From the NCBI RefSeq assembly GCF_001570605.1, contig NZ_BBXG01000013.1, positions 62,001 to 126,000 on the forward strand: a DNA stretch of 64,000 nt, written 5' to 3'. The notes under the pieces are model-generated. The model was not told the DNA's origin. It was given only the letters and a program-made list of their open reading frames with translations, and searched no databases. The stretch comes from Herbidospora cretacea (GTDB taxonomy: Bacteria > Actinomycetota > Actinomycetes > Streptosporangiales > Streptosporangiaceae). Below are positions 8,961-17,111 of the stretch, one piece after another. Every line of letters begins with the position of its first letter. Within the stretch, counting starts at the first letter, position 1. A program made the translations under genes and the position numbers.

Positions 8961-10805
8961 ATGTCGGAATCAGGTGACATACCGGGACCGCGAAAATCGG
9001 CAGTACGGCTCGTTCTCCGCTACTACGTGACGCAGCTGCGCCTCAAGTGGCCCGTGGCCACACCCGCCCTGCTCCTTCCGGCGCTGGGCAACATCTGTCT
9101 CTTCTACCTGGCCCCGCTCCTCGTGGCCTCCCTGGTCGGCCGCCTTGCCGCCGGGGAGAGCGAGATCGACGCCCTGATCCCCTACGTCATCGGGTTCGGC
9201 GCGATCCTGCTGCTCGGCGAGATCGTCTGGCGGGGCGGCCTCCACTTCCTCAACCGCATCGACGCGCGCGGCATGGAGGATCTGGGCGTCATCGGCATGG
9301 ACGAACTGCTGGCCAAGGACGCCGCGTTCTTCCATGACAACTTCGCCGGATCGCTCACCAAGCGGGTGCTGGGCTTCTCCCGCTCGTTCGAGCAGTTCGT
9401 CGACACCCTGATCTTCGGGATCATGGCCAAGCTGCTGCCGCTGATCTTCGCGTCGGTCGTGCTCTGGCGGTACCACCCGATCCTGGTGGTGGTGCTGCTC
9501 GGGCTGATCGTGGTGACCGGCTTCGTGGTCTCGCCGCTGATCGTGCGGCGGCAGCGGCTGGTCAACCTGCGCGAGGCGGCCAGCGTGCGCATGTCGGGGC
9601 ACGTCGCCGACGTGCTGTCCAACATGGACACGGTCCGCGCCTTCGCGGCGGAGGACCGGGAGGCGGCCGAGACGCGCGTGCGGCTGGCCGAGGTGCGCCG
9701 GGCCCAGCTCCGCTCGTGGGACTACGGCAACCTGCGCGTCGACACGGTCGTCGCGCCGATGTCGGTCATCACCAGCACGGTCGGGGTGCTCCTGGCCGTG
9801 GTGCTGCGCGGCGGTCTCGGGATCGAGGCGCTCATGGTGACGTTCACCTACTACTCGCACGCCACCGGCATCATGTTCGAGTTCAACCAGGTCTACCGCC
9901 GGATGGAGAGCGTGCTCACCGAGGCGGGGCAGTTCACCGAGCTGCTGCTCGACCCGCCGAAGGTGGTCGACCGGCCCGACGCGCAGCCGCTCCGCACCGT
10001 CCAGGGCACTGTCCAGGGCGCGGTGCAGGGTTCGGTGCGGTTCGAGCGGGTGGTCTTCGCCCACGAGGGCAACCCGCCGCTGTTCGACGGGCTCGACCTC
10101 GACGTGCCGGCCGGGACCAAGATCGGCCTGGTCGGACGGTCGGGCGGCGGCAAGACCACGCTGACCCGGCTGCTGCTGCGGCTGATGGACATCCAGGGCG
10201 GCCGCATCCTGGTCGACGGCCAGGACATCAGCCGGATGAGGCAGGCGGACCTGCGCGGCCTGATCGCGTACGTGCCGCAGGAACCGGCGATGTTCCACCG
10301 CACCCTGCGGGAGAACATCGCCTTCGCCCGGCCCGGCGCGACCGAGGCCGAGGTCATGGAGGCGGCTCGCGCCGCCCACGTGACCGAGTTCGTGGAGGGC
10401 CTGCCGATGGGGTTCGACACCCTGGTCGGCGAGCGCGGCGTGAAGCTGTCGGGCGGCCAGCGTCAGCGGGTCGCGCTGGCGCGGGCGATCCTGCGCGACG
10501 CGCCGATCCTGCTGCTCGACGAGGCCACCAGCGCCCTCGACTCCGAGAGCGAGATCCTCGTGCAGGAGGCGCTGTGGCGGCTCATGCGCGACCGGACCGC
10601 GCTGGTGGTGGCCCACCGGCTGAGCACGGTCGTGCGGATGGACCGCCTGGTCGTGCTCGACCGGGGCGAGATCGCCGAGCAGGGCTCCCACGCGGAGCTG
10701 CTGGAGGCGCGGGGGCCCTACTCGCGGCTCTGGCACCACCAGTCGGGCGGGTTCCTCGTCGAGGAGGAGGCGGAGACGGTCAGTTCGGCGAGTGGATCTG
10801 GATGA
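8961..10805 (+). CDS. ABC exporter, fused membrane and ATPase domains
   Basis: A 614-residue half-transporter. About 320 residues of six membrane helices come first, then an ATPase with Walker A G-R-S-G-G-G-K-T-T (about 392-400), signature L-S-G-G-Q-R-Q-R (about 496), Walker B I-L-L-L-D-E-A-T-S-A-L-D (about 516) and the switch A-H-R-L-S-T. It resembles multidrug or lipid exporters of the MsbA type. ATG 8961 is chosen because a GGGGGA ribosome site precedes it and the upstream in-frame sequence is low complexity. Its last 26 bases overlap the convergent glyoxalase-fold gene. Confidence 0.9.
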   Translation: MSESGDIPGPRKSAVRLVLRYYVTQLRLKWPVATPALLLPALGNICLFYLAPLLVASLVGRLAAGESEIDALIPYVIGFGAILLLGEIVWRGGLHFLNRIDARGMEDLGVIGMDELLAKDAAFFHDNFAGSLTKRVLGFSRSFEQFVDTLIFGIMAKLLPLIFASVVLWRYHPILVVVLLGLIVVTGFVVSPLIVRRQRLVNLREAASVRMSGHVADVLSNMDTVRAFAAEDREAAETRVRLAEVRRAQLRSWDYGNLRVDTVVAPMSVITSTVGVLLAVVLRGGLGIEALMVTFTYYSHATGIMFEFNQVYRRMESVLTEAGQFTELLLDPPKVVDRPDAQPLRTVQGTVQGAVQGSVRFERVVFAHEGNPPLFDGLDLDVPAGTKIGLVGRSGGGKTTLTRLLLRLMDIQGGRILVDGQDISRMRQADLRGLIAYVPQEPAMFHRTLRENIAFARPGATEAEVMEAARAAHVTEFVEGLPMGFDTLVGERGVKLSGGQRQRVALARAILRDAPILLLDEATSALDSESEILVQEALWRLMRDRTALVVAHRLSTVVRMDRLVVLDRGEIAEQGSHAELLEARGPYSRLWHHQSGGFLVEEEAETVSSASGSG

Positions 10806-11166
10806 GGTTGCCGAAGGTGTCGTCGAACACGGCGGTCGAGACCGGCCCCATGTCCGCCGGGTCCTGGGTGAACCTCACGCCGAGGCCCTTCAGCCGCTCC
10901 GACTCCTTGTAGACGTCGTCGACCCCGAACACGACGATCGGGATGCCGTCGGCGAGCAGGGCCGACTTCCACGGCTTGGCGGCCGGGTGGGCGTCGGGCT
11001 CGATCACGAGCTCGGGCCCATCGGGCTGCTCGGGCGAGACGACGGTGAGCCACTTGAACTCGCCCATCGGGATCTCGTGCTTCTTCACGAAGCCGAGGAC
11101 GTCGGTGTAGAAGGCCAGCGCCCTGTCCTGGTCGTCGACCATGACGCTCATCATGGTGATCTTCAT
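10780..11166 (-). CDS. Glyoxalase/bleomycin resistance fold (VOC) protein
   Basis: A 128-residue single-unit VOC protein. It has the N-terminal V-D-D-Q-D-R-A-L-A-F-Y-T-D-V-L-G-F signature, a central E-L-V-I-E metal-side strand and the C-terminal D-T-F-G-N-L-I-Q-I-H strand. Members act as lyases, dioxygenases or antibiotic-binding proteins; the function here is unknown. Its ATG overlaps the stop of the ArsR gene by 4 bases, so it is controlled with that repressor. It probably answers a small toxic molecule (inference). Confidence 0.85.
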   Translation of the reverse strand: MKITMMSVMVDDQDRALAFYTDVLGFVKKHEIPMGEFKWLTVVSPEQPDGPELVIEPDAHPAAKPWKSALLADGIPIVVFGVDDVYKESERLKGLGVRFTQDPADMGPVSTAVFDDTFGNLIQIHSPN

Positions 11167-11444
11167 GCCGGTTCCTCCGGTGGAATCCACCGCGCGGCGA
11201 TCTGCCGCAGCGGCTCGGGATCGATGAAATGGAATTTGTACCGGCCCTCCCGCCGCGTCTGGACGAGACCGGCCGCCTCCAGCACGTCGAGGTGCTGCGA
11301 GACGGCCTGTCTCGACGAGGCGAGCTGGTGCTTGGCGGCCAGGCGGGAGCAGATCTCGAACAGCGTCTGACCGTCGCGTTCGGTCAGGGCGTCGAGGATC
11401 TTCCTGCGGGTGGGGTCGGCGAGGGCTCTGTAGATGTCACCCAC
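11163..11444 (-). CDS. ArsR family winged-helix regulator
   Basis: A 93-residue repressor-type protein with the ArsR core: L-A-D-P-T-R-R-K-I-L-D-A-L, then the recognition region S-R-Q-A-V-S-Q-H-L-D-V-L-E-A-A-G-L-V. No cysteine metal site is evident, so it is the non-metal (SdpR-like) type. The GTG at 11444 is preferred over the TTG at 11462 because the promoter and operator cover the TTG and put the RNA start at the GTG. It regulates itself and the VOC gene (inference). Confidence 0.85.
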   Translation of the reverse strand: MGDIYRALADPTRRKILDALTERDGQTLFEICSRLAAKHQLASSRQAVSQHLDVLEAAGLVQTRREGRYKFHFIDPEPLRQIAARWIPPEEPA

Positions 11445-11451
11445 GCGGCCG

Positions 11452-11481
11452 AGTATAGGCAAGTCGTCACTTGCCTATCAA
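11452..11481 (-). promoter_or_regulatory. ArsR promoter with perfect 10-bp operator palindrome
   Basis: On the minus strand, TTGATA (11476-11481) and TATACT (11452-11457) are 18 bases apart, placing the start at about 11444-11445, on the GTG. Arms ATAGGCAAGT (11455-11464) and ACTTGCCTAT (11469-11478) form a perfect inverted repeat with a 4-base centre that fills the spacer and overlaps both hexamers. This is what an autorepressor site should look like. Confidence 0.75.
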
Positions 11482-12393
11482 GGCGACAATCATCCGCACG
11501 TGCCTTCCGGCGACGGTCAGCGGATGTTCCTCTACCGTTCTCCACCGGCGGTCGAGGCGCTGACCTTCGCCCAGGACGGCGACCAGCCGCTCGGCTTCGG
11601 GCCAGCCCCGGGAGAAGCGCGCGGTGGCCGGGAGCCGGACACCCCACGGAGGGTTGGCCAGGATCCGGTCGGGGTTCCTCTCCTCGGTACGCCAGTCGAT
11701 GGCCGGCTCGTTGAGCCGGGCGGCCTCGATCGCCTTCGGGTCGACGTCCCGGCCGTGGTAGCTCGCGCCCGGTTCCCGCAGCCTGGCCTCGATGAGCAGC
11801 GTGCCGGCCCCGCAGCACGGGTCGAGGACCACGTGACCCGGCCGGAGGTCGGCCAGCCGGGCCATCGCGGCGGCGACCGGCGGATGCAGGCTGCCGACCA
11901 CGGTGGCCCTGCGCCAGGCGCGGCGGTGCAGGGGGACGGCGTGCGGGCGTACGCCCAGCCACATGACCTTCCCGTCGAGGGCCACCCGGACGTCGGTGGT
12001 GCCGGGCGGCGGGGGAGTGCCGTGGCGGCGGGAGAAATAGGGGGCGCCGAGGCGCGCGCCGACGGCGTCCTCGATGTCGTAGCGGCTGAAGTTCCGCGCG
12101 CCGGTGAACGAGGCGGTGACGCTGAGCCGCGGTTCGGGGGCCAGGTGCCTGGTCAGTTCGGCGACGGCCCGGCCGAGCGCGGTCCGGGTGTGGCCGGGGT
12201 CGGGCACCGAGGCCCTGATCGTGAACTGGTCGTCGGCCAGGCGGGTCTCGACGGGCCCGGCGGCCTCGACGACGAGCTGCCGTTTCGTGACGTCGACGAC
12301 GCGGTGACCGGCCTCGGTGAGCTCGGCGGCGGTCAGCCGCTCCAAGCCGGTGACGGTACGGACGAGGAACTCTGCGGAACGCGCAGAGGGCAT
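11467..12393 (-). CDS. THUMP-type RNA methyltransferase-like protein
   Basis: A 308-residue putative SAM-dependent methyltransferase of the Trm14/RlmL-N type. The N-terminal half is a THUMP-like RNA-binding region. The C-terminal half has SAM motif I L-D-P-C-C-G-A-G-T-L-L-I-E-A (about 191-204), an acidic loop G-R-D-V-D, and the amino-methylase motif N-P-P-W. These features predict methylation of a guanine N2 in tRNA or rRNA. The 3' end reaches into the ArsR operator region. Confidence 0.8.
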   Translation of the reverse strand: MPSARSAEFLVRTVTGLERLTAAELTEAGHRVVDVTKRQLVVEAAGPVETRLADDQFTIRASVPDPGHTRTALGRAVAELTRHLAPEPRLSVTASFTGARNFSRYDIEDAVGARLGAPYFSRRHGTPPPPGTTDVRVALDGKVMWLGVRPHAVPLHRRAWRRATVVGSLHPPVAAAMARLADLRPGHVVLDPCCGAGTLLIEARLREPGASYHGRDVDPKAIEAARLNEPAIDWRTEERNPDRILANPPWGVRLPATARFSRGWPEAERLVAVLGEGQRLDRRWRTVEEHPLTVAGRHVRMIVALIGK

Positions 12394-12652
12394 GACGGTT
12401 CCTCCGGGTCAGCGCCCGGGAACGGTCGGATGACGGTTCCCGCGTCGCCAGCCGCGGGCGGGGCCTCGGAGTGGCTGGCGGAGCGCTAGCCGACTCGGAA
12501 GAACGTCGTGAACATGCCGAGAATGGTGCCACAGCCTCGTCGCCGGCGGCGACGGGTTTTCCGGTGTGGACCGTGCCACCGAAGTGTTGCGCCGGCGCTA
12601 TCGACCGGCCCCCGCGAGACAGGCGAGCCTTCTGCCCATGAGGGGGACAGAA

Positions 12653-13363
12653 GTGGACTTACCCGAGCTTTTCCATAGACCCGAGGTCCGCGAACTCGCG
12701 GCGGCGTGCGCCGAATGGACCGGCCGCCGCGGACTGCACCTGTCACTCGACCACGACCTGCGCACCTGGGCCGGCACCGTCCTGGCCGCCATGGGGCCCG
12801 ACGGCGTCAACCCCACCTTCGACCCGGCCCGCAGCCGCGTCGACCCCGGCTCGGCCTTCCACCTCCAGGTCCGCGACGCCACCGGCGAGGACGTCGCCTG
12901 CGGCGCGGGCCGCCTCTTCCGCACCGGCGACCTCACCGCGCTGATCGCCTCGCTCGGCCTGTGGTTCGACCCGGTCCCGCCCGGCATGGACGCGGCGCTC
13001 GCCGTCCCCGAGTCGGTGCCCGTCCTGTCGGGCCGGGTCGGGCACGTCGGCGGCCTGTGGGTGCACCCGCGCCTGCGCGGGTCGGGACTGTCGTTCATGC
13101 TGGCCCGGCTGATCAGGGGAGCGGCGCTCGACCTGTTCGACGCCGACTGGGACACCTGGGTCGCCTTCCAGGACGTCGCCCTGCGCCCCGGCACCGGCTC
13201 CGCCTACGGCACGGCCACGACGGTGCTCTGCGTCGACGGCTTCTTCCCGCCCCGCGACCGTCCCGAGCGGGTCTTCCTCAGCTACGCGACCGCCGCCCAG
13301 GTGCTCGGCGTGGTCCGGGAGACCGTCGGCATCCTCCGCGACGACCTCTACACGGCGGTGTGA
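12653..13363 (+). CDS. GNAT-like acyltransferase paired with an E1-like protein
   Basis: A 236-residue cytoplasmic protein. A GNAT-type acyl-CoA segment is visible as G-G-L-W-V-H-P-R-L-R-G-S-G-L (about 147-160), with unusual sequence on both sides, so it is a divergent acyltransferase. GTG 12653 is chosen because AGGGGG lies 6 bases upstream; ATG 12638 and GTG 12566 are longer options. The next gene, a ThiF-type protein, starts 1 base after its stop, so the two probably work together. The second codon pair contains a TTA. The substrate is unknown. Confidence 0.65.
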   Translation: MDLPELFHRPEVRELAAACAEWTGRRGLHLSLDHDLRTWAGTVLAAMGPDGVNPTFDPARSRVDPGSAFHLQVRDATGEDVACGAGRLFRTGDLTALIASLGLWFDPVPPGMDAALAVPESVPVLSGRVGHVGGLWVHPRLRGSGLSFMLARLIRGAALDLFDADWDTWVAFQDVALRPGTGSAYGTATTVLCVDGFFPPRDRPERVFLSYATAAQVLGVVRETVGILRDDLYTAV

Positions 13364-13364
13364 C

Positions 13365-14345
13365 ATGGATTCTCACCAGGACGAGTGGCGTCCTCTCCTC
13401 CTCGACGACCCGCGTGCCGTGAAGGAACTGCTCGAATCCGGCTCCGTACGCCGCTCGCTCGACACCCTCGACGACGCCGAGCCCGGTTACGGCGTCCACG
13501 TCTGGTACCCGTGGTCGGGGGTGCTGGTCCGCACCCACCCCGCCGAGGAGTTCCGGCGGCTGCGCACCGACCGCAACCGCAACAAGATCACGGTGGCCGA
13601 GCAGCGGCGGCTCGGCGGCATGCGCGTCGGCGTGGTGGGCCTGTCGGTCGGGAACGGCACCGCCGTCACCCTGGCGATGGAGGGCGTCGGAGGGTCGTAC
13701 CGGATCGCCGACTTCGACCGGCTCGACCTGACCAACCTCAACCGCATCCGAGCCGGCCTCCCCGACCTGGGCCTGGAGAAGACCGTCGTGTCGGCCCGCC
13801 AGATGTACGAGCTCGACCCCTACCTGGACATCGAGCTCTTCCGCGACGGCGTCCACCCCGGCAACGTCGACGAGTTCCTCCTCGGCGGCGGCCCGCTGGA
13901 CCTGGTCGTCGAGGAGTGCGACGACCTGTTCGCCAAGGTCGCCGTCCGGGAACGCGCCCGCGCCCACCGCATCCCGGTCCTGATGAGCACCAGCGACCGG
14001 GGCATGCTCGACGTCGAACGCTTCGACCTCGAACCCGACCGCCCGATCTTCCACGGCCTCCTCGGCCCGGTCAGCGCCGGGGACCTGGCCGATCTGGCCC
14101 CACAGGACAAGATCGAGTTCGTGCTGGCCCTGTTCGACTCCCTGAGCCCCAGGATGCGGGCGTCCCTCCCCGAGATCGGCCGCACGCTCGCCAGCTGGCC
14201 CCAGCTCGCCTCAGACGTGACGATGGGCGCGGGCGCCCTGGCCGACACCGCCCGCCGCCTCCTCCTCGGCGAACCGGTCGCCTCCGGCCGCTACCACCTC
14301 GACCCGGCCACCCTCGTCACGGAGGAGACGCGTCTGCACGGGTGA
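13365..14345 (+). CDS. ThiF/E1-like adenylating protein
   Basis: A 326-residue protein with an E1/ThiF Rossmann core: G-V-V-G-L-S-V-G-N-G (about 88-97) for ATP, then the D-F-D-R-L-D-L-T-N-L-N-R-I segment (about 115-127) and a downstream acidic D-D-L-F loop. It resembles the ThiF half of mycobacterial MoeY-like proteins but lacks their nitroreductase half. No MoaD/ThiS-like or ubiquitin-like partner is nearby. Such proteins adenylate a C-terminal glycine or a small carboxylate. It is coupled to the acyltransferase gene upstream. Confidence 0.75.
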   Translation: MDSHQDEWRPLLLDDPRAVKELLESGSVRRSLDTLDDAEPGYGVHVWYPWSGVLVRTHPAEEFRRLRTDRNRNKITVAEQRRLGGMRVGVVGLSVGNGTAVTLAMEGVGGSYRIADFDRLDLTNLNRIRAGLPDLGLEKTVVSARQMYELDPYLDIELFRDGVHPGNVDEFLLGGGPLDLVVEECDDLFAKVAVRERARAHRIPVLMSTSDRGMLDVERFDLEPDRPIFHGLLGPVSAGDLADLAPQDKIEFVLALFDSLSPRMRASLPEIGRTLASWPQLASDVTMGAGALADTARRLLLGEPVASGRYHLDPATLVTEETRLHG

Positions 14346-14708
14346 TCAACCGCTCGAACGCCCGCGGGGTCACGATCGGGATACCGTAGGCGCGGGCCTT
14401 GACCGCCTTCCCCGAGAGGCTGTCCGGATCGGCCGCGATCAGCAGCCGGACCTTCTTGGTGACGTTCCCGTGGGGGACGACCGCCGCCTCCCCGGCCCGG
14501 CCCTCCCAGTAGTCGCGGCCCTCGTCCATCTCCCCGGTGAAGACCACCAGGTCACCCGGCCGCAGCCGGAACCGCTCCCGCGCCTCGGTCATTCTCCGGA
14601 GATGTCGCCATCAGGGGTGACGTGGACGACGCCTGTTTCCACCACCCGGTCGTTCCATGACGGGCGGAGGCCCGTGGTCTCCACGTCGATGACCGCATAG
14701 CCACGCAT
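14317..14708 (-). pseudogene. DnaQ-like exonuclease-BRCT gene with internal deletion
   Basis: Two adjoining minus-strand pieces look like the ends of one gene. 14589-14708 codes for 39 residues that begin like a DEDD 3'-5' exonuclease (A-V-I-D-V-E-T-T-G-L, with Asp and Glu of the first motif, then N-D-R-V-V-E) and stop at TGA. 14317-14592 codes for 91 residues of a BRCT domain (L-V-V-F-T-G-E-M, then T-P-R-A-F-E-R-L-I), with its ATG overlapping that stop. The rest of the exonuclease domain, roughly 150-200 residues, is missing. The BRCT piece might still be translated alone. Its end overlaps the E1-like gene by 29 bases. Confidence 0.65.
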
Positions 14709-14773
14709 GCGGGAAAGCGTTCCATCGCGGGGACGCCTGCCCCGGCGGAGTGATGGTCTTGTTATTCGCGAAG

Positions 14774-14820
14774 CCGTAAAGAGAAAAGAAAGCCGCGCGG
14801 CGCCTGAGCGGCCGCGCGGC
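14774..14820 (-). terminator. Intrinsic terminator of the small membrane protein gene
   Basis: The 10-bp arm GCCGCGCGGC occurs at 14792-14801 and again at 14811-14820, pairing around a 9-base loop. On the minus strand it is followed by a T-rich tract (TTTCTTTTCTCTTTA), giving a classical intrinsic terminator 18 bases past the stop. Confidence 0.8.
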
Positions 14821-14837
14821 GGTGTTCTTTCGCGGGT

Positions 14838-15029
14838 CTACCTGCGGACCCGGCCACGGCGCCAGGAGCCGCCGTTGCCGACGCTCGCGGTGCCGATGCC
14901 GGCCTGGTGGAGCGCCAGCAGGCAGAGGCCGAGCGCGATGAGCGCGGTCAGGCCGATGCCGATGTCGGCGTTGAGGAGGTCGAGAAGGAAGGCGATCCCG
15001 AAGACGACCGCCGCGGCGATGGCCAGCAT
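14838..15029 (-). CDS. Small membrane protein with two helices
   Basis: A 63-residue protein made of two hydrophobic segments (about 2-20 and 24-44) joined by a short acidic turn (L-L-N-A-D-I-G). The tail is glycine- and arginine-rich and should sit in the cytoplasm. No family function is known to me. It follows the two-gene operon upstream on the same strand after 5 bases and ends at a clear terminator, which supports it as a real gene. Confidence 0.6.
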   Translation of the reverse strand: MLAIAAAVVFGIAFLLDLLNADIGIGLTALIALGLCLLALHQAGIGTASVGNGGSWRRGRVRR

Positions 15030-15034
15030 GTGAG

Positions 15035-15604
15035 TTATCCCTTCAGCCGGTCGAACAGGTTGCGGTATTCACGGAGGGCGAGCCGGAGCTGCTCGGTGTC
15101 GTTGGTGCCGGAGTTCTTCCACTGGTCGACGAGCGACTGACGGGTGCTGGTCAGCGCGCTGAGAGCCTCGTCGATCAGCGCGTCGGCCTTCTCGACCGAC
15201 TCACGCGGGTCGTCGACGAAGGCGGCCTTGATGTCCCGCCAGCGGTCGTCGAAGTCGATGTCGTCGACGGTGCCGGTCTCGGTGGAGGTCTCGGCCACGG
15301 CGACCGACTCGGCGTCGGGGTCGGCGAGGGCCGGGTCACGGTGCGCCTCGTCGGCGGCCTCCTGCGAGGTGACGGCCGCGCTGCCGGCCACGCCCACCGG
15401 GGCGGTCTCGGCGTTCAGGTCGTCGTCCCGGTGGTCCCGGTCGGCCCGGTCGTCCCGGTCGGTCCAGGCGCCGTCGGCGGTCCGGGGCTCCGGGACGCTG
15501 TCGGAGGCGACCAGCTTGTCGTCGTGACGCCGCTCGTCGGCCAGGACGTCGTCCCTGTCGAGCTCGGCCGCGTTGTTACGGTCGTAGGGGTTGTTCGTGA
15601 TCAT
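15035..15604 (-). CDS. Acidic hypothetical protein, paired with the next gene
   Basis: A 189-residue soluble protein. Residues about 1-110 are disordered and Asp/Arg/Ala-rich. The last 75 residues form a compact helical domain (D-R-W-R-D-I-K-A-A-F-V-D-D-P ... L-R-L-A-L-R-E-Y-R-N-L-F-D-R-L). The same domain pattern (W-R-E-V-Q-E-R-F-V-D-A-P ... L-R-Q-A-M-V-H-Y-R-A-L-F-D-E-L-L) ends the membrane-anchored neighbour, so the two are paralogues with different N-termini. Start and stop overlap (ATGA) between them. I do not recognise a function. Confidence 0.6.
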   Translation of the reverse strand: MITNNPYDRNNAAELDRDDVLADERRHDDKLVASDSVPEPRTADGAWTDRDDRADRDHRDDDLNAETAPVGVAGSAAVTSQEAADEAHRDPALADPDAESVAVAETSTETGTVDDIDFDDRWRDIKAAFVDDPRESVEKADALIDEALSALTSTRQSLVDQWKNSGTNDTEQLRLALREYRNLFDRLKG

Positions 15605-16170
15605 CAGTGATCGGCCTCCTTGCGGGGAGTGTGGGCGTGCACGTCGTCGAGAAGCTCGTCGAAGAGGGCGCGGTAGTGGACCATGGCCTGGCGGAGGTCC
15701 TCCGTCGTGGCCTCCTGGCGGGCGGCCCGGCCGCTGATGTCGTGGGCCTCGCGGTAGCGGTCGAGGGTCCCGGCGTGCCCGACCGACAGGACGTTCACCC
15801 GCTCCTCGAACTGCTCCGTCGGGTAGCCGCGGTCGGCCATGACGGCGGTGACCAGGGCGTCCGCCTCGGTGACGGCGAAACTCGGCGCGTCGACGAACCG
15901 CTCCTGCACCTCCCGCCACTTCTTCGCGTACATGTCCCGGGCCTCACCGTCGAGGGGACGGATGTCAAGGTCGGCATACCGGGCCTCACGGTCCAGCAGC
16001 TGCTGCTCGGCGTCCCTGCGGGAGTCGGTCTCCTGGACGACGCGGTCGTACTCGGGGCCGAATCGTTCCTGCAGGTGGCGCCGCCGGCTCTGGCCCGCCA
16101 CGACGTACCCGATGGCTCCCAGCGCCACGACGACGGCTACGACCACGACCACCCATGCGATGGCGCTCAT
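15604..16170 (-). CDS. Membrane-anchored hypothetical protein
   Basis: A 188-residue protein with one N-terminal membrane helix (about 4-26) followed by a charged helical cytoplasmic region. The C-terminal half carries the same domain as the downstream protein, with W-x-x-x-Q-x-R-F-V-D and Y-R-x-L-F-D landmarks. It is first in a three-gene minus-strand operon ending at the terminator near 14.8 kb. Such pairs occur in actinomycetes; I know of no function. Confidence 0.6.
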   Translation of the reverse strand: MSAIAWVVVVVAVVVALGAIGYVVAGQSRRRHLQERFGPEYDRVVQETDSRRDAEQQLLDREARYADLDIRPLDGEARDMYAKKWREVQERFVDAPSFAVTEADALVTAVMADRGYPTEQFEERVNVLSVGHAGTLDRYREAHDISGRAARQEATTEDLRQAMVHYRALFDELLDDVHAHTPRKEADH

Positions 16171-16263
16171 GTCTGCCTCCGGCTGTCTGTTTGGTGTTCG
16201 ACAGTCCGGACTGCCCTCCAAATGAGGGCCTAACCCACAATTTGCCGGGTAGGCGTGCTGACC

Positions 16264-16491
16264 ATGGGATTCGCGGCCAGCGTGGCGTTATTGGTGGTAG
16301 GTGCGGTTCTGGCCTTCGCCGTGAAATGGGAGGCCCCGGGGTTCGACCTCCAGGCGATCGGCTGGGTCCTCATGTGCGCGGGGGTGATCAGCGGGGTGGT
16401 CACCGCCCTGCTGGCGCGGCGGCGGGCCGACGATCAGGCGGTCGAGAACGACCTGGTCAACATGGTCGACATCCGGGACGAGACCCTCTAG
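16264..16491 (+). CDS. DUF6458-like small membrane protein
   Basis: A 75-residue protein with two hydrophobic helices. The pattern M-G-F ... L-A-F-A-V-K ... D-L-Q-A-I-G-W-V-L-M-C-A-G matches, from memory, the small actinobacterial family DUF6458. ATG 16264 is chosen over GTG 16255 because family members begin with M-G. The function is unknown. The stop overlaps the end of the convergent gene by 4 bases. Confidence 0.65.
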   Translation: MGFAASVALLVVGAVLAFAVKWEAPGFDLQAIGWVLMCAGVISGVVTALLARRRADDQAVENDLVNMVDIRDETL

Positions 16492-16904
16492 CCGAGCCTT
16501 TCCCGCGCCGACCGGAGGACCTGCTCCAGGTGCGATCCGGCAGTGGCTTCCTTCTCGAAGAAGCCCTTCTCGGGGTCGTAGTCGATGTCGAGCCCGTTCT
16601 CGACCAGCCGGGAGGCCCACCGGAGGGCCGTGTTGATCTTCTCTTTCGGTACGGCCTTGCCCTGGGCCGCGGCGGAGAGATTGCGCAGGTTGGTGGCCGG
16701 GCCGGACTGGGAGTGCGACCGGTTCAGCTTCCACGGGAGGGCGGCCGAGTGATCGGTCATGGGCTTCGACAGGCCCGCCGACCGCTTGGCCTGGAGGACG
16801 CCCGACTCGGTGACACCGAAATGAGCGGCCAGGTCGGCGTTGGACCACCCCCTGGCGGAGAGCCTCGCCAGTTCCTCGTGATCGACCTGCGGACGCCTTC
16901 CCAT
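16488..16904 (-). CDS. Small helix-turn-helix protein
   Basis: A 138-residue protein with an N-terminal helix-turn-helix (L-S-A-R-G-W-S-N-A-D-L-A-A-H-F-G-V-T, then G-V-L-Q-A) like those of phage- or transposon-type DNA-binding proteins. A charged C-terminal region of about 100 residues (D-Y-D-P-E-K-G-F-F) has no recognised fold. Its promoter lies next to tRNA-Pro, which often neighbours integrated DNA. The role is unknown. Confidence 0.55.
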   Translation of the reverse strand: MGRRPQVDHEELARLSARGWSNADLAAHFGVTESGVLQAKRSAGLSKPMTDHSAALPWKLNRSHSQSGPATNLRNLSAAAQGKAVPKEKINTALRWASRLVENGLDIDYDPEKGFFEKEATAGSHLEQVLRSARERLG

Positions 16905-16987
16905 GATCGCCACACTACGTGTCGGTGCACGCGGGGCGCGAATCTGCGCTAAGGTTGTTCCGTGCCTGAGGGGCACGAAGCAGGGAA

Positions 16988-17081
<94 letters not shown>

Positions 17082-17085
<4 letters not shown>

Positions 17086-17111
17086 TGCCACGTGATCACG
17101 TGGCACCTTTT
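17082..17111 (+). terminator. tRNA-Pro terminator, 28-bp palindrome
   Basis: Bases 17082-17109 are a perfect palindrome (arms AAGGTGCCACGTGA and TCACGTGGCACCTT) followed by T residues. It fits a bidirectional terminator after the tRNA. The minus-strand glycosyltransferase frame reads through it. Confidence 0.8.

Noticed and set aside
12486-12746. Minus-strand 86-residue frame upstream of the acyltransferase gene
   Set aside because: It has no ribosome site and is Arg/Pro-rich. It lies antisense to the start of a better-supported gene.
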